DNA from: DASRAU01 sp036005805
GTDB lineage: Bacteria > Acidobacteriota > Polarisedimenticolia > Gp22-AA2
Length of the DNA: 7,224 nucleotides
Direction of reading: 5' to 3'
Assembly: GCA_036005805.1 (NCBI GenBank)
Contig: DASYQE010000357.1
Span: 1-7,224 of the forward strand
Shown here: in pieces, positions 1 through 6,080 of the stretch
Layout: each line of letters opens with the position of its first letter
Numbering within the stretch: position 1 is the stretch's first letter
The notes under the pieces: generated by a model
What the model was told of the DNA's origin: nothing
The model's database searches: none
The model's input: only the letters and a program-made list of their open reading frames with translations
Translations under genes and position numbers: made by a program

Positions 1-928
<928 letters not shown>

Positions 929-932
<4 letters not shown>

Positions 933-2692
933 GATCCCTCCGCGTCGCGGGCGCGGCCGGCGCGTCCTCCCGGAAGCGTCACGCGGAACGTCGTGCCGCG
1001 CCCGCGCTCGCTCTCGTAGGACAGCCGGCCGCCGTGGGCCTCGACGATGCCGCGCGAGATCGGCAGGCCCAGCCCGGTCCCGCCCCGTTTCGTCGAGGTG
1101 AAGAAGCTGAAGACGTCGAGCCCCGGTTCGATCCCCGCGCCGGTGTCGCGGACCTCGAGAATCACGCCGTCGTCGTCCGGCCGCACCGCCGCCGTCAGGA
1201 CCCCTCCCTGCGGCATGGCGTCGATGGCGTTGCGCAGGAGGTTCAGGAGCACCTGCGTCATCTTGCCGCGATCGAGCGGAACCGTGGGGAGGCCGCCGGC
1301 GCACTCTTCGCGCACCTCGATCCCCTGGGCCGCGGCCAGCGGCGCGACGAGCGCGAGCGCCTCGCGGACGACGCCGGCCGCATCGCACTCCTGGCGCTGC
1401 AGGCGGTCGAGCGTCGACAGGGACAGGAACTCGCCGACGAGCGCGTCCAGCCGCTCCACTTCGCGGCGCACGTTCTCCAGCATGGAGGCGAGGCCCGGGT
1501 CGGACCCTTCGAGCCGCGCCAGCCGCCGGCCGAGGAGCACCAGCGTGAGCGAGATCGAGTTGAGCGGATTGCGCACCTCGTGCGCCAGGCTCGAAGCGAG
1601 CGTGCCGACCGCGGCCAGCCGCTCGGCGCGCATCATCTGCTGCTGCGCCTCCTGCAGCCTCACGAGCGTGGCGCGCGTCTCGCGGTGCGCCAGCGCCTCC
1701 GCCCGGCCGGTCCGGAGCTTGTTCACCGCCAGGCACGCCTGCGTCCCGACCGTCTCCAGGAACTCCAGCTCGTCCTGCGCGAAGGCGGCACCCGGGCGCC
1801 CGGCGACGTTCAGCACCCCGAGCACGCCACGCTCGAAGCGCAGCGGGATGCAGGCATGCGCGCGCGCGCCGGGTCCGAGCAGGTCGGGGAGGCGCGGGCA
1901 TTCCGCGGTGTTGCGCGCCACCCGCAGGCGGCCGGTGCGGAACACGTCGAGACACAGGCAGGGACTCATCTCCCCGCCCCGGGAGCGCCGGATGAACTCC
2001 GCGGGCAGGCCGCGCGCCGCGGCGAGCGCCAGCCGTCCGCGGCTTTCCTCACCCCAGAAGATCCACCCCGCTTCGAGGCCGAGCTTCTCGACGAGCCGGT
2101 CGAGCACCGCCTGCAGGATCGGCTCCTCCTCCGTTCCCTCCTGCAGGTCGGAGCCGATCGCCCGCAGCGTCTCCAGCTCGAGGTTGCGCCGGGCCAGGAG
2201 CGCCGCCTGGTCGCGGCCCGTGTCGATGGCCCGCGCGGTCCGCAGCGCCGAGGCCACCACCTGCGCCGCGGCGCGCGCGAACGACCGGGCCGCCGCCGAC
2301 GGGGGCCGGCGCGCCTGCAGGACCAGGGCTCCCGCCGTGCCGGGCTCGAGCCGCAGCGGCAGGACGAGCGGGGTCCCCTGCGGGTCACCGGCGCGCGTCC
2401 CGTGCGCGGCGCCGGGATGCTCCTCCAGCGCCCCGGTCGCCGTGAGCGCGGCTTCGGCGGCGGCGATCAGATCGCCCGCCGGTCCGCCCCTCAGCACCGC
2501 CGCGGCGCCGGCGGATCCATCCGGCAGCCCCCGCGTGACCAGGGCACCGCGGTCCGCGCCGATGGCGGCGGCGATGCGGGCGAGCCCCTGCTCGGCGATC
2601 TCCGCCGCGCCCGCGGGCGGGGCGGTGAGACGGAAGATCTCCTCGAGCCGGCCCAGCCAGTCGTCCAACCCGGTCTCTGCGCGCGCGTTCAT
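929..2692 (-). CDS. Soluble tandem-GAF sensor histidine kinase
   Basis: This is the sensor partner of the downstream NtrC-type regulator: it autophosphorylates on histidine and passes the phosphate to D56 of that regulator. It is 587 residues long with no membrane span or signal peptide, so it is cytoplasmic. A divergent N-terminal GAF domain (about 15-155) precedes a clearer second GAF domain (about 175-325), then a helical linker, HisKA with the H-box LAHEVRNPLN (phospho-acceptor H371), and the HATPase domain with N-box NLLRNAIDAM (N488), G1 DTGAGI (516-521), FSFFTSTK and G2 GGTGLGL (537-543). The F-box region has the compact VFSFF form seen in many NtrB-like kinases. The second GAF has four cysteines, C245, C247, C265 and C281, that could bind a metal or cofactor (inference). 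The ATG at 2692 is the first sensible start, but no clear Shine-Dalgarno precedes it, so the exact N-terminus is less certain. Its stop overlaps the regulator start by 4 bases. Confidence 0.95.
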
Positions 2693-2721
2693 GGAATCTG
2701 GAGGAACTCTAACAGACGGAA

Positions 2722-2760
2722 CCTCCCGCCGCGTTCCCGGGGAAGGTCCGCGGCGGGAGG
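2722..2760 (-). terminator. Strong GC hairpin after the hsp20-usp operon
   Basis: A perfect 12-bp inverted repeat, CCTCCCGCCGCG (2722-2733) and CGCGGCGGGAGG (2749-2760), encloses a 15-base loop. The loop itself contains a TTCCC-G-GGGAA mini-repeat. Read on the minus strand, the stem is followed by TTCCGTCTGTT, which is T-rich for this genome but not a clean U-tract. It lies between the stop of the second UspA gene (2808) and the kinase start (2692), so it most likely terminates or attenuates the stress-operon transcript. It could instead be a processing or stabilising stem if some transcription continues into the kinase gene. Confidence 0.55.
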
Positions 2761-2807
2761 CTTGACGCGGGCGCGGTGCGGACGATCCGCATCGCGCCCC
2801 TCGAAAC

Positions 2808-3260
2808 TCAGGCGGCCAGAGGCGGCCGCACGATCTCCACGGAGCACGGTGCGTGCGACACCATCGAGTGGCACACGCTCCCCACGAACAGCCGTCCCAG
2901 CGCCGTCGTGCCCTGCGAACCGAGCACCAGGAGATCCGCCCCCCACCGCCGGACCACGTCCAGCAGAGCGACGGTCGCCGGCTCGTCGCGCAGCTCGAAG
3001 GTCGCCTTCAGGTCGGGCCGGGCACGGAACCGGTCCAGCGCCTCCCGGATCCGGCGGTGCGCCTGCTCCCGCAGCGCCGCCTGCGCCTGGTCCCAGACGG
3101 CGCCATAGACCGCCATGCCTTCCGCCGCGAGCGGCACCGGGGCGATGGGCACCGCGGTGACCAGGCGAACCTCGCTTCCCGCCGGCCACGCCCGGTTCAG
3201 CACCTCGTTCACCGCCGCGTCGGCGTTCCTCGATCCGTCGTAGGCCAGGACGATCTTCAT
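2808..3260 (-). CDS. Universal stress protein (UspA family), ATP-binding type
   Basis: This is a 150-residue single-domain universal stress protein, the usual family length. Usp proteins are small cytoplasmic alpha/beta proteins, often dimeric, induced under starvation, redox or respiratory stress; the ATP-binding class is thought to act as a nucleotide-dependent switch. The protein opens with MKIVLAYDGS (D8 at the nucleotide-site position) and ends with the ATP-binding signature G-x2-G-x9-G-S (G114, G117, G127, S128), then a hydrophobic final strand. I chose the ATG at 3260 because AAAGGAG sits 5 bases upstream and the product then begins exactly at the first beta strand. A GTG at 3275 is in frame and would overlap the upstream stop as GTGA, adding five residues (VKGAV), but it has no better ribosome site. 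It is the last gene of the hsp20-usp-usp operon, 11 bases after the previous gene. Confidence 0.95.
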   Translation of the reverse strand: MKIVLAYDGSRNADAAVNEVLNRAWPAGSEVRLVTAVPIAPVPLAAEGMAVYGAVWDQAQAALREQAHRRIREALDRFRARPDLKATFELRDEPATVALLDVVRRWGADLLVLGSQGTTALGRLFVGSVCHSMVSHAPCSVEIVRPPLAA

Positions 3261-3265
3261 GACGG

Positions 3266-3272
3266 CTCCTTT
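3266..3272 (-). promoter_or_regulatory. Ribosome binding site deciding the start of the distal usp gene
   Basis: AAAGGAG on the minus strand lies 5 bases before ATG 3260. It overlaps the stop codon of the upstream usp gene, which suggests coupled translation and favours the ATG over the in-frame GTG at 3275. Confidence 0.7.
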
Positions 3273-3751
3273 CACTCACCCGGGACGCAGAGGACCGGGC
3301 AGGTGGCCGATCGCAGGACCTTCTCGGCCGTGCTGCCGAACAGCGCCCGCTCCATGTCGGCGGAGGGGCCGGCGGTGCCGAGCACGATCAGGGAGACGGC
3401 GGTGTCCGAGGCTTTCTTGAGGATCACCTCGTACGGATGCCCCCAGCCGATCACCGTCTCGACCGGAAGCTCGCCCTTCTCTTCCTGAAGCTCGCGCACG
3501 AGCTCCGCCAGCCGCTCGCGCCGTTCCTTCACGAGGCGCTGGCGCAGGGTCTCGGCGGTCACACCGGCCAGCATCGCCAGCTCCTCGAGGTCCGGGACGT
3601 GGATCACGTGCAGCACCATCAGCCCCGCATCCCGCTCGCGGGCCAGGGAGAGGGCCTGCCCGAGCGCGCGCCGTGCCGGCCCCGAGAAATCCGATCCGAC
3701 CAGGATCGTGCTCCGGACCATCGATCGACTCGCCGCGTTCCCAGGCATCAT
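3272..3751 (-). CDS. Universal stress protein (UspA family), second copy
   Basis: This is a 159-residue UspA-fold protein, clearly different from its downstream neighbour, so the pair is not a recent duplication. After a short N-terminal extension (residues 1-12) comes STILVGSDFS (D21 at the nucleotide-site position), a long charged helix (about 66-93), and the C-terminal signature GTAG...FGSTAEKVLRSATCPVLCV. The glycines are G125 and G128, with G139-S140 after ten residues rather than the usual nine, so nucleotide binding is likely but not certain. The start at ATG 3751 is supported by GGAGG 8 bases upstream; ATG 3748 is adjacent and equally possible, and a later Met (residue 11) would remove the extension but lacks a good ribosome site. 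It lies 27 bases after hsp20 and 11 before the next usp, on the same strand, and is presumably cotranscribed as a general stress response module. Confidence 0.94.
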   Translation of the reverse strand: MMPGNAASRSMVRSTILVGSDFSGPARRALGQALSLARERDAGLMVLHVIHVPDLEELAMLAGVTAETLRQRLVKERRERLAELVRELQEEKGELPVETVIGWGHPYEVILKKASDTAVSLIVLGTAGPSADMERALFGSTAEKVLRSATCPVLCVPGE

Positions 3752-3778
3752 GACCTGACCCTCCCCCTGGTTCTTCCT

Positions 3779-4255
3779 TCAGGCGATCTTGACGTCCACG
3801 GTGCGGGCCTTCGCCTTCTCCGTCTTGGGCAGCCACACCTTGAGCAGCCCGTCCTTGAACTCCGCCCGGATCTTCGCCGCGTCGGCGTCATCCGGAAGGG
3901 TGAACGCACGCGCGAACGAGCCGTAGGCGCGCTCGATGCGGCGGCACTTCTTGTCCTTTTCCTCCTTCATCATGGTGCGCTCGCCGGCGAGGGTGAGGAC
4001 ATCGTCCACGACGTTGACCCGGACGTTCTCCTTCTTCACCTCCGGCAGCTCCGCCTTGATGAGGTACTCCTTGTCGTCCTCGACGATGTCGACGAGCGGC
4101 GCCCACTCGGCCACCGTCAGCGCCTCCTCCTTCCCCGGGTTCTTCGGGCGCGCGAGCGGGCCGAAGTACCCCGGAAGGCGGCCACGGACGGTCTCCATCT
4201 CCCGGAACGGATCCCACGAGGTCAGGAACGGATCCCAGCGCGTCATCATGTCCAT
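3779..4255 (-). CDS. Small heat shock protein, Hsp20/alpha-crystallin family
   Basis: This is an ATP-independent holdase chaperone that forms large oligomers and keeps unfolding proteins soluble for Hsp70/ClpB systems. It has 158 residues, typical for the family. The N-terminal arm contains WDPF repeats (residues 7-10 and 14-17), followed by the alpha-crystallin domain (about 50-145) with WAPLVDIVEDD, the strand leading to KAELPEV, and the conserved AEFKDGLLKVWLPK ending. The C-terminal V-x-I motif (V155, I157) is the usual oligomer contact. The start at ATG 4255 has a very strong AAGGAGGAG ribosome site 4 bases upstream. It is the first gene of a three-gene operon with two usp genes. A sigma-54-type promoter match and a 5'-UTR hairpin lie upstream. 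One cysteine (C104) is present. Confidence 0.97.
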   Translation of the reverse strand: MDMMTRWDPFLTSWDPFREMETVRGRLPGYFGPLARPKNPGKEEALTVAEWAPLVDIVEDDKEYLIKAELPEVKKENVRVNVVDDVLTLAGERTMMKEEKDKKCRRIERAYGSFARAFTLPDDADAAKIRAEFKDGLLKVWLPKTEKAKARTVDVKIA

Positions 4256-4271
4256 GGGACTCCTCCTTTTT

Positions 4272-4301
4272 GCGGTGGCACTTTCCCCGAGAGGTCACCG
4301 C
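4272..4301 (-). promoter_or_regulatory. 5'-UTR hairpin next to the hsp20 ribosome binding site
   Basis: In the hsp20 leader, GCGGTG (4301-4296) and CACCGC (4277-4272) form a perfect 6-bp stem with an 18-base loop. It ends just before AAAAAGGAGGAG. The loop contains CCTCT, which could pair with GGAGG of the ribosome site. Small heat shock genes often have temperature-sensing leaders, so a thermometer role is possible. The structure lacks a recognised ROSE or fourU layout, and it may simply stabilise the mRNA. Confidence 0.35.
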
Positions 4302-4315
4302 ACGTCCCGGAACAA

Positions 4316-4332
4316 AGCAAGTTCGGGACCAA
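4316..4332 (-). promoter_or_regulatory. Sigma-54 (-24/-12) promoter for the hsp20-usp operon
   Basis: The minus strand reads TTGGTCCCGAACTTGCT. Compared with the consensus YTGGCACGRNNNTTGCW it has the invariant GG and GC at the required 10-base spacing, an intact TTGCT, and 11 of 14 defined positions correct. The expected start site is near 4305, giving a leader of about 50 bases before ATG 4255. The adjacent two-component regulator is a sigma-54 activator, which raises the prior. The match was made by eye and has no experimental support. Confidence 0.6.
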
Positions 4333-4344
4333 CTTCACCCGGCC

Positions 4345-4384
4345 CATCGGCGCGCGCCGGGGCGATCGGGTCCACGCGCCGATG
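4345..4384. repeat. Perfect 10-bp inverted repeat, candidate activator site
   Basis: CATCGGCGCG (4345-4354) and CGCGCCGATG (4375-4384) are exact reverse complements separated by 20 bases, so the arms are 30 bp apart, about three helical turns. It lies between the two divergent -24/-12 promoter candidates, at roughly -40 to -80 from the predicted hsp20 start and -143 to -182 from the plus-strand one. It may be an upstream activating sequence for an enhancer-binding regulator. Chance is not excluded in such GC-rich DNA. Confidence 0.4.
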
Positions 4385-4499
4385 CAGGAATTGCGCGGCC
4401 TGCCGGCCCGCCCGCAACAACTGCGCGCTCGCGGTGGCGACGGGGGCATCCAGGCGAGGGCGCGGCACGGAGAAGGTGAGGCTGGCGGCGCCGGCCGGC

Positions 4500-4516
4500 G
4501 GGGCACGCGATTCGCA
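4500..4516 (+). promoter_or_regulatory. Candidate sigma-54 (-24/-12) promoter for the divergent small gene
   Basis: The plus strand reads GGGGCACGCGATTCGCA. The GG (4502-4503) and GC (4514-4515) have the correct 10-base spacing, GGCACG is exact, and the -12 element is TCGCA instead of TTGCA. Ten of 14 defined positions match. The predicted start near 4527 leaves a leader of about 32 bases before ATG 4559, which includes the ribosome site. It is weaker than the opposing promoter. Confidence 0.45.
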
Positions 4517-4558
4517 CGCGTCTCCGGGTGCGAGGACCGCGCAAACGGGAGGCCGGCC

Positions 4559-4969
4559 ATGACTTCGATGACCCTCGAACGCTGGGAGACGGCGCGGCAG
4601 CAGATGGTCCGGCGCTGGGAAGAAATCGTCCGGCGCGTCGAGGCCCGCGACGCGGGGGCGGTCCTGGCCCTGGCGAACGTGCTCGATGAGTTCTGCGAGC
4701 TCGCCGCGATCGAGCGCCAGGCCGCGGCCGGCCGCGACGATCCGGCGGTGCCGGTCCTGAAGTTCCCTTCGGATGCCGCCCTGAGCGGCCGCTGTGTGTT
4801 CTGCCGGGCCTTCGTCAGCCACGGCGGCTGCTTCGCTCCGACGCACGCGCTGAACCGGGCGATGCTGGACCGCCGCTGGGAGGATGCCCGCCGGGTCGCG
4901 TCGGAGCAGCTCGAGCGGCTGCGCCGGCTCACGTTCGAGCCGTCCGCGCCCGGGGAAACGGTGCACTGA
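4559..4969 (+). CDS. Uncharacterised 136-residue protein with a C-x2-C-x5-H-x2-C cluster
   Basis: I do not recognise a named family. The product is small, soluble and largely helical. The N-terminal half (about 4-58) is a charged amphipathic helix region rich in R, E and W. The centre has a compact cluster C79-V-F-C82, H88, C91 with the GGCF motif, which looks like a zinc or other metal knuckle. The tail (about 95-125) is again helical. The start at ATG 4559 is chosen because GGGAGG lies 6 bases upstream; the frame is open far upstream, but that part overlaps hsp20 and usp antisense and is not coding. Third codon positions are strongly G/C, supporting a real gene over the opposite-strand frames. 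It is divergent from the hsp20 operon and shares its control region, which suggests a stress-linked role (inference). Confidence 0.8.
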   Translation: MTSMTLERWETARQQMVRRWEEIVRRVEARDAGAVLALANVLDEFCELAAIERQAAAGRDDPAVPVLKFPSDAALSGRCVFCRAFVSHGGCFAPTHALNRAMLDRRWEDARRVASEQLERLRRLTFEPSAPGETVH

Positions 4970-4972
4970 GGG

Positions 4973-4990
4973 GCGCCGCGGGCGCGGCGC
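4973..4990. terminator. GC hairpin between convergent genes
   Basis: GCGCCGC (4973-4979) and GCGGCGC (4984-4990) form a perfect 7-bp stem with a 4-base loop, in the 35-bp gap between two convergent stop codons. It could end transcripts from both sides. There is no U-tract on either strand, so it may rely on Rho or act only as a 3' stabiliser. Confidence 0.45.
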
Positions 4991-5004
4991 GTTGCGTCAG
5001 GCGA

Positions 5005-5412
5005 TCAGGGCGCTTCGACGCGCCGGACCTGCGTGACGAAATAGGACGTCTCGCCGAAGCAGGACGTCGGCAGACCCAGGTGCTGCTCGTAGTGGATGCT
5101 GACGCGCTCGCCCATCTGCTGGCTGAGCTGCGCCGCGACGGCCTCGTCGTGCACGGTGAAGGCGAACACCTCCGGCATGGCGCCGGGAAGATTGGCCATC
5201 GCCAGCTCGCCTTCCCAGGTCTTGCAGAGCCAGCCCTTCTTCGAGAACTTCTGCACGTAGCCGGCCCGTTCCCCTTCGGAGTAGGTGAACTTCCAGGCGC
5301 CCCAGGTGTAGACGACGAGCCCCAGCGCGCCGAGCAGGACGAAGGTCCAGATGGCGCGGCGCACGGAGCGGAGAAAGGAGCCTCTCGGGGCGGGCATCTC
5401 GGGGGCGGCCAT
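5005..5412 (-). CDS. Single-span membrane-anchored protein of unknown function
   Basis: The product has 135 residues. A short basic cytoplasmic N-terminus (about 1-19) precedes one hydrophobic segment (about 20-38, IWTFVLLGALGLVVYTW), then a conserved-looking extracytoplasmic domain containing YSEGERAGYVQKFSKKGW, CKTWEGEL, a region of beta-strand character, and HYEQHLGLPTSCFGETSYFV. It resembles a family of small membrane proteins from Bacteroidota and other Gram-negatives that I recall being labelled '6-phosphogluconate dehydrogenase' in some annotations. Nothing here resembles that enzyme: there is no nucleotide-binding fold and the length is far too short. Two cysteines (C63, C118) lie outside the membrane and could form a disulfide. 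The start at ATG 5412 is preferred because GGGAGG lies 5 bases upstream and the membrane segment then falls at the usual place; an in-frame start at 5478 would add 22 residues without a ribosome site. It is convergent with the 136-residue protein gene and divergent from the DUF4126 operon. Confidence 0.85.
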   Translation of the reverse strand: MAAPEMPAPRGSFLRSVRRAIWTFVLLGALGLVVYTWGAWKFTYSEGERAGYVQKFSKKGWLCKTWEGELAMANLPGAMPEVFAFTVHDEAVAAQLSQQMGERVSIHYEQHLGLPTSCFGETSYFVTQVRRVEAP

Positions 5413-5417
5413 CGTGT

Positions 5418-5423
5418 CCTCCC
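5418..5423 (-). promoter_or_regulatory. Ribosome binding site deciding the start of the membrane-anchored protein
   Basis: GGGAGG on the minus strand sits 5 bases before ATG 5412, whereas the in-frame start at 5478 has no comparable site. Confidence 0.7.
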
Positions 5424-5492
5424 GGGTTTCGACCGGTCTCCGGCACAGCGCCGGCTCGCGGCCGGCGAATGAGACCACAATAGGAGGGTCGC

Positions 5493-5509
5493 CGCAATGC
5501 CGGCGCCGG
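5493..5509 (-). promoter_or_regulatory. Weak -24/-12-like site upstream of the membrane-anchored protein gene
   Basis: The minus strand reads CCGGCGCCGGCATTGCG, with GG and GC at 10-base spacing and TTGC intact. The -24 half is poor (CCGGCGCC). The predicted start near 5482 would give a leader of about 70 bases to ATG 5412. GC-rich DNA often yields such matches, so this is tentative. The 107-bp divergent gap (5413-5519) holds no other clear promoter, although TATTGT on the minus strand (about 5480-5485) is a possible -10. Confidence 0.2.
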
Positions 5510-5519
5510 GGAGTGGGAC

Positions 5520-6080
5520 ATGAACGTCATCACCAGCGTCGCCGTCGGCATCGGGCTCGCCGCCGCGTGCGGTTTCCGCATCTTCGTCCCGTTCCTCGTC
5601 ATGGGCGCGGCGGCGCGGCTCGGATGGCTGCCGCTGTCGGGCGGGTTCGCCTGGCTCGGCTCGGACGAGGCGCTGCTGGCCCTTGCGGTGGCGACGGTGC
5701 TCGAAGCGGCGGCGTACAAGATCCCCTGGCTCGATCACCTCCTGGATCTGCTCGCTTCGCCTGCGGCGGTTCTGGCCGGAGCGCTGGCCGCGGCGGCGGT
5801 GGTCACCGACCTGCCGCCGCCCCTGCGCTTCACGGTGGCCGTGGTGGGCGGGGGAGGGGCCGCCGCCATGGTGCAGGGGGCGACGGTGCTCGCCCGACTC
5901 AAGTCCACCGCGATGACGGGCGGCCTCGGCAATCCGCTCGTCGCGCTGGTCGAGCTGGTCGGTTCGATCCTGACTTCGATCCTGGCGCTGGTCGTTCCCT
6001 TCTTCGTGCTGTTCTTCCTGGCCGCGCTCGTCGGCGGCTTTCTCGTCCTCGCTCTTCGATCGAAAGGAGCGCGCGCGTGA
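5520..6080 (+). CDS. DUF4126 family integral membrane protein
   Basis: This is a 186-residue polytopic membrane protein. Its opening, with glycine/alanine-rich hydrophobic residues and ACGFRIFVPFL, together with the later YKIPWLDHLLDLLASPAA motif and the TGGLGNPLVALVEL motif, matches what I know of the DUF4126 family, whose function is not established. Likely membrane segments lie at about 4-30, 51-66, 80-97, 103-124 and 140-178 (possibly two passes). The conserved polar bits (R20, K67, D72, H73, N138, P139, E145) sit at segment edges and could line a substrate or ion path (inference). The start at ATG 5520 follows GGGGAG, a moderate ribosome site. It is the first gene of a plus-strand operon: its stop overlaps the GTG start of the VOC gene by 4 bases. 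Confidence 0.9.
   Translation: MNVITSVAVGIGLAAACGFRIFVPFLVMGAAARLGWLPLSGGFAWLGSDEALLALAVATVLEAAAYKIPWLDHLLDLLASPAAVLAGALAAAAVVTDLPPPLRFTVAVVGGGGAAAMVQGATVLARLKSTAMTGGLGNPLVALVELVGSILTSILALVVPFFVLFFLAALVGGFLVLALRSKGARA

Larger units (their letters stand above)
4256..4558. other. 303-bp divergent regulatory region between hsp20 and the Cys/His small-protein gene
   Basis: No gene is credible here: reading frames that cross it are antisense or upstream extensions of the flanking genes, and none has its own ribosome site. The region instead carries, from left to right: the hsp20 ribosome site and leader hairpin; an imperfect inverted repeat; a minus-strand -24/-12 promoter; a perfect 10-bp inverted repeat; a TTGCG/CGCAA repeat (4391-4395 and 4413-4417); a plus-strand -24/-12 candidate; and the ribosome site for the plus-strand gene. 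No CIRCE element or convincing sigma-32 or sigma-70 promoter was found. Confidence 0.75.

Noticed and set aside
1034..3160. A 708-residue plus-strand open frame and similar long plus-strand frames (72-1019, 1047-2765) opposite the two-component genes
   Set aside because: They are antisense to proteins with complete, well-conserved motifs, have low-complexity R/P/A/H-rich translations and no ribosome sites. Long spurious frames are expected opposite GC-rich genes.
4256..4340. A CIRCE element or sigma-32 promoter for hsp20
   Set aside because: No TTAGCACTC-N9-GAGTGCTAA repeat is present, and CTTGCTT is not followed by a CCCCAT-like -10 at suitable spacing. The -24/-12 reading fits better.
3437..4558. 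A long plus-strand N-terminal extension of the small Cys/His protein across the hsp20 and usp genes
   Set aside because: The frame is merely open there; it is antisense to clear genes and lacks recognisable protein features. The ATG at 4559 with GGGAGG is the natural start.
4295..4966. Minus-strand open frames of over 200 residues (4246-4932 and 4295-4966) opposite the Cys/His protein
   Set aside because: Third-position G/C bias and the ribosome site favour the plus strand. Translations of the minus frames are arginine/alanine/proline-rich with no motifs.
5440..5456. A plus-strand -24/-12-like sequence, CCGGCACAGCGCCGGCT, before the DUF4126 gene
   Set aside because: The GG-N10-GC spacing is right and GGCAC is present, but the -12 TTGC is absent (CGGC). 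In such GC-rich DNA this level of match is expected by chance.
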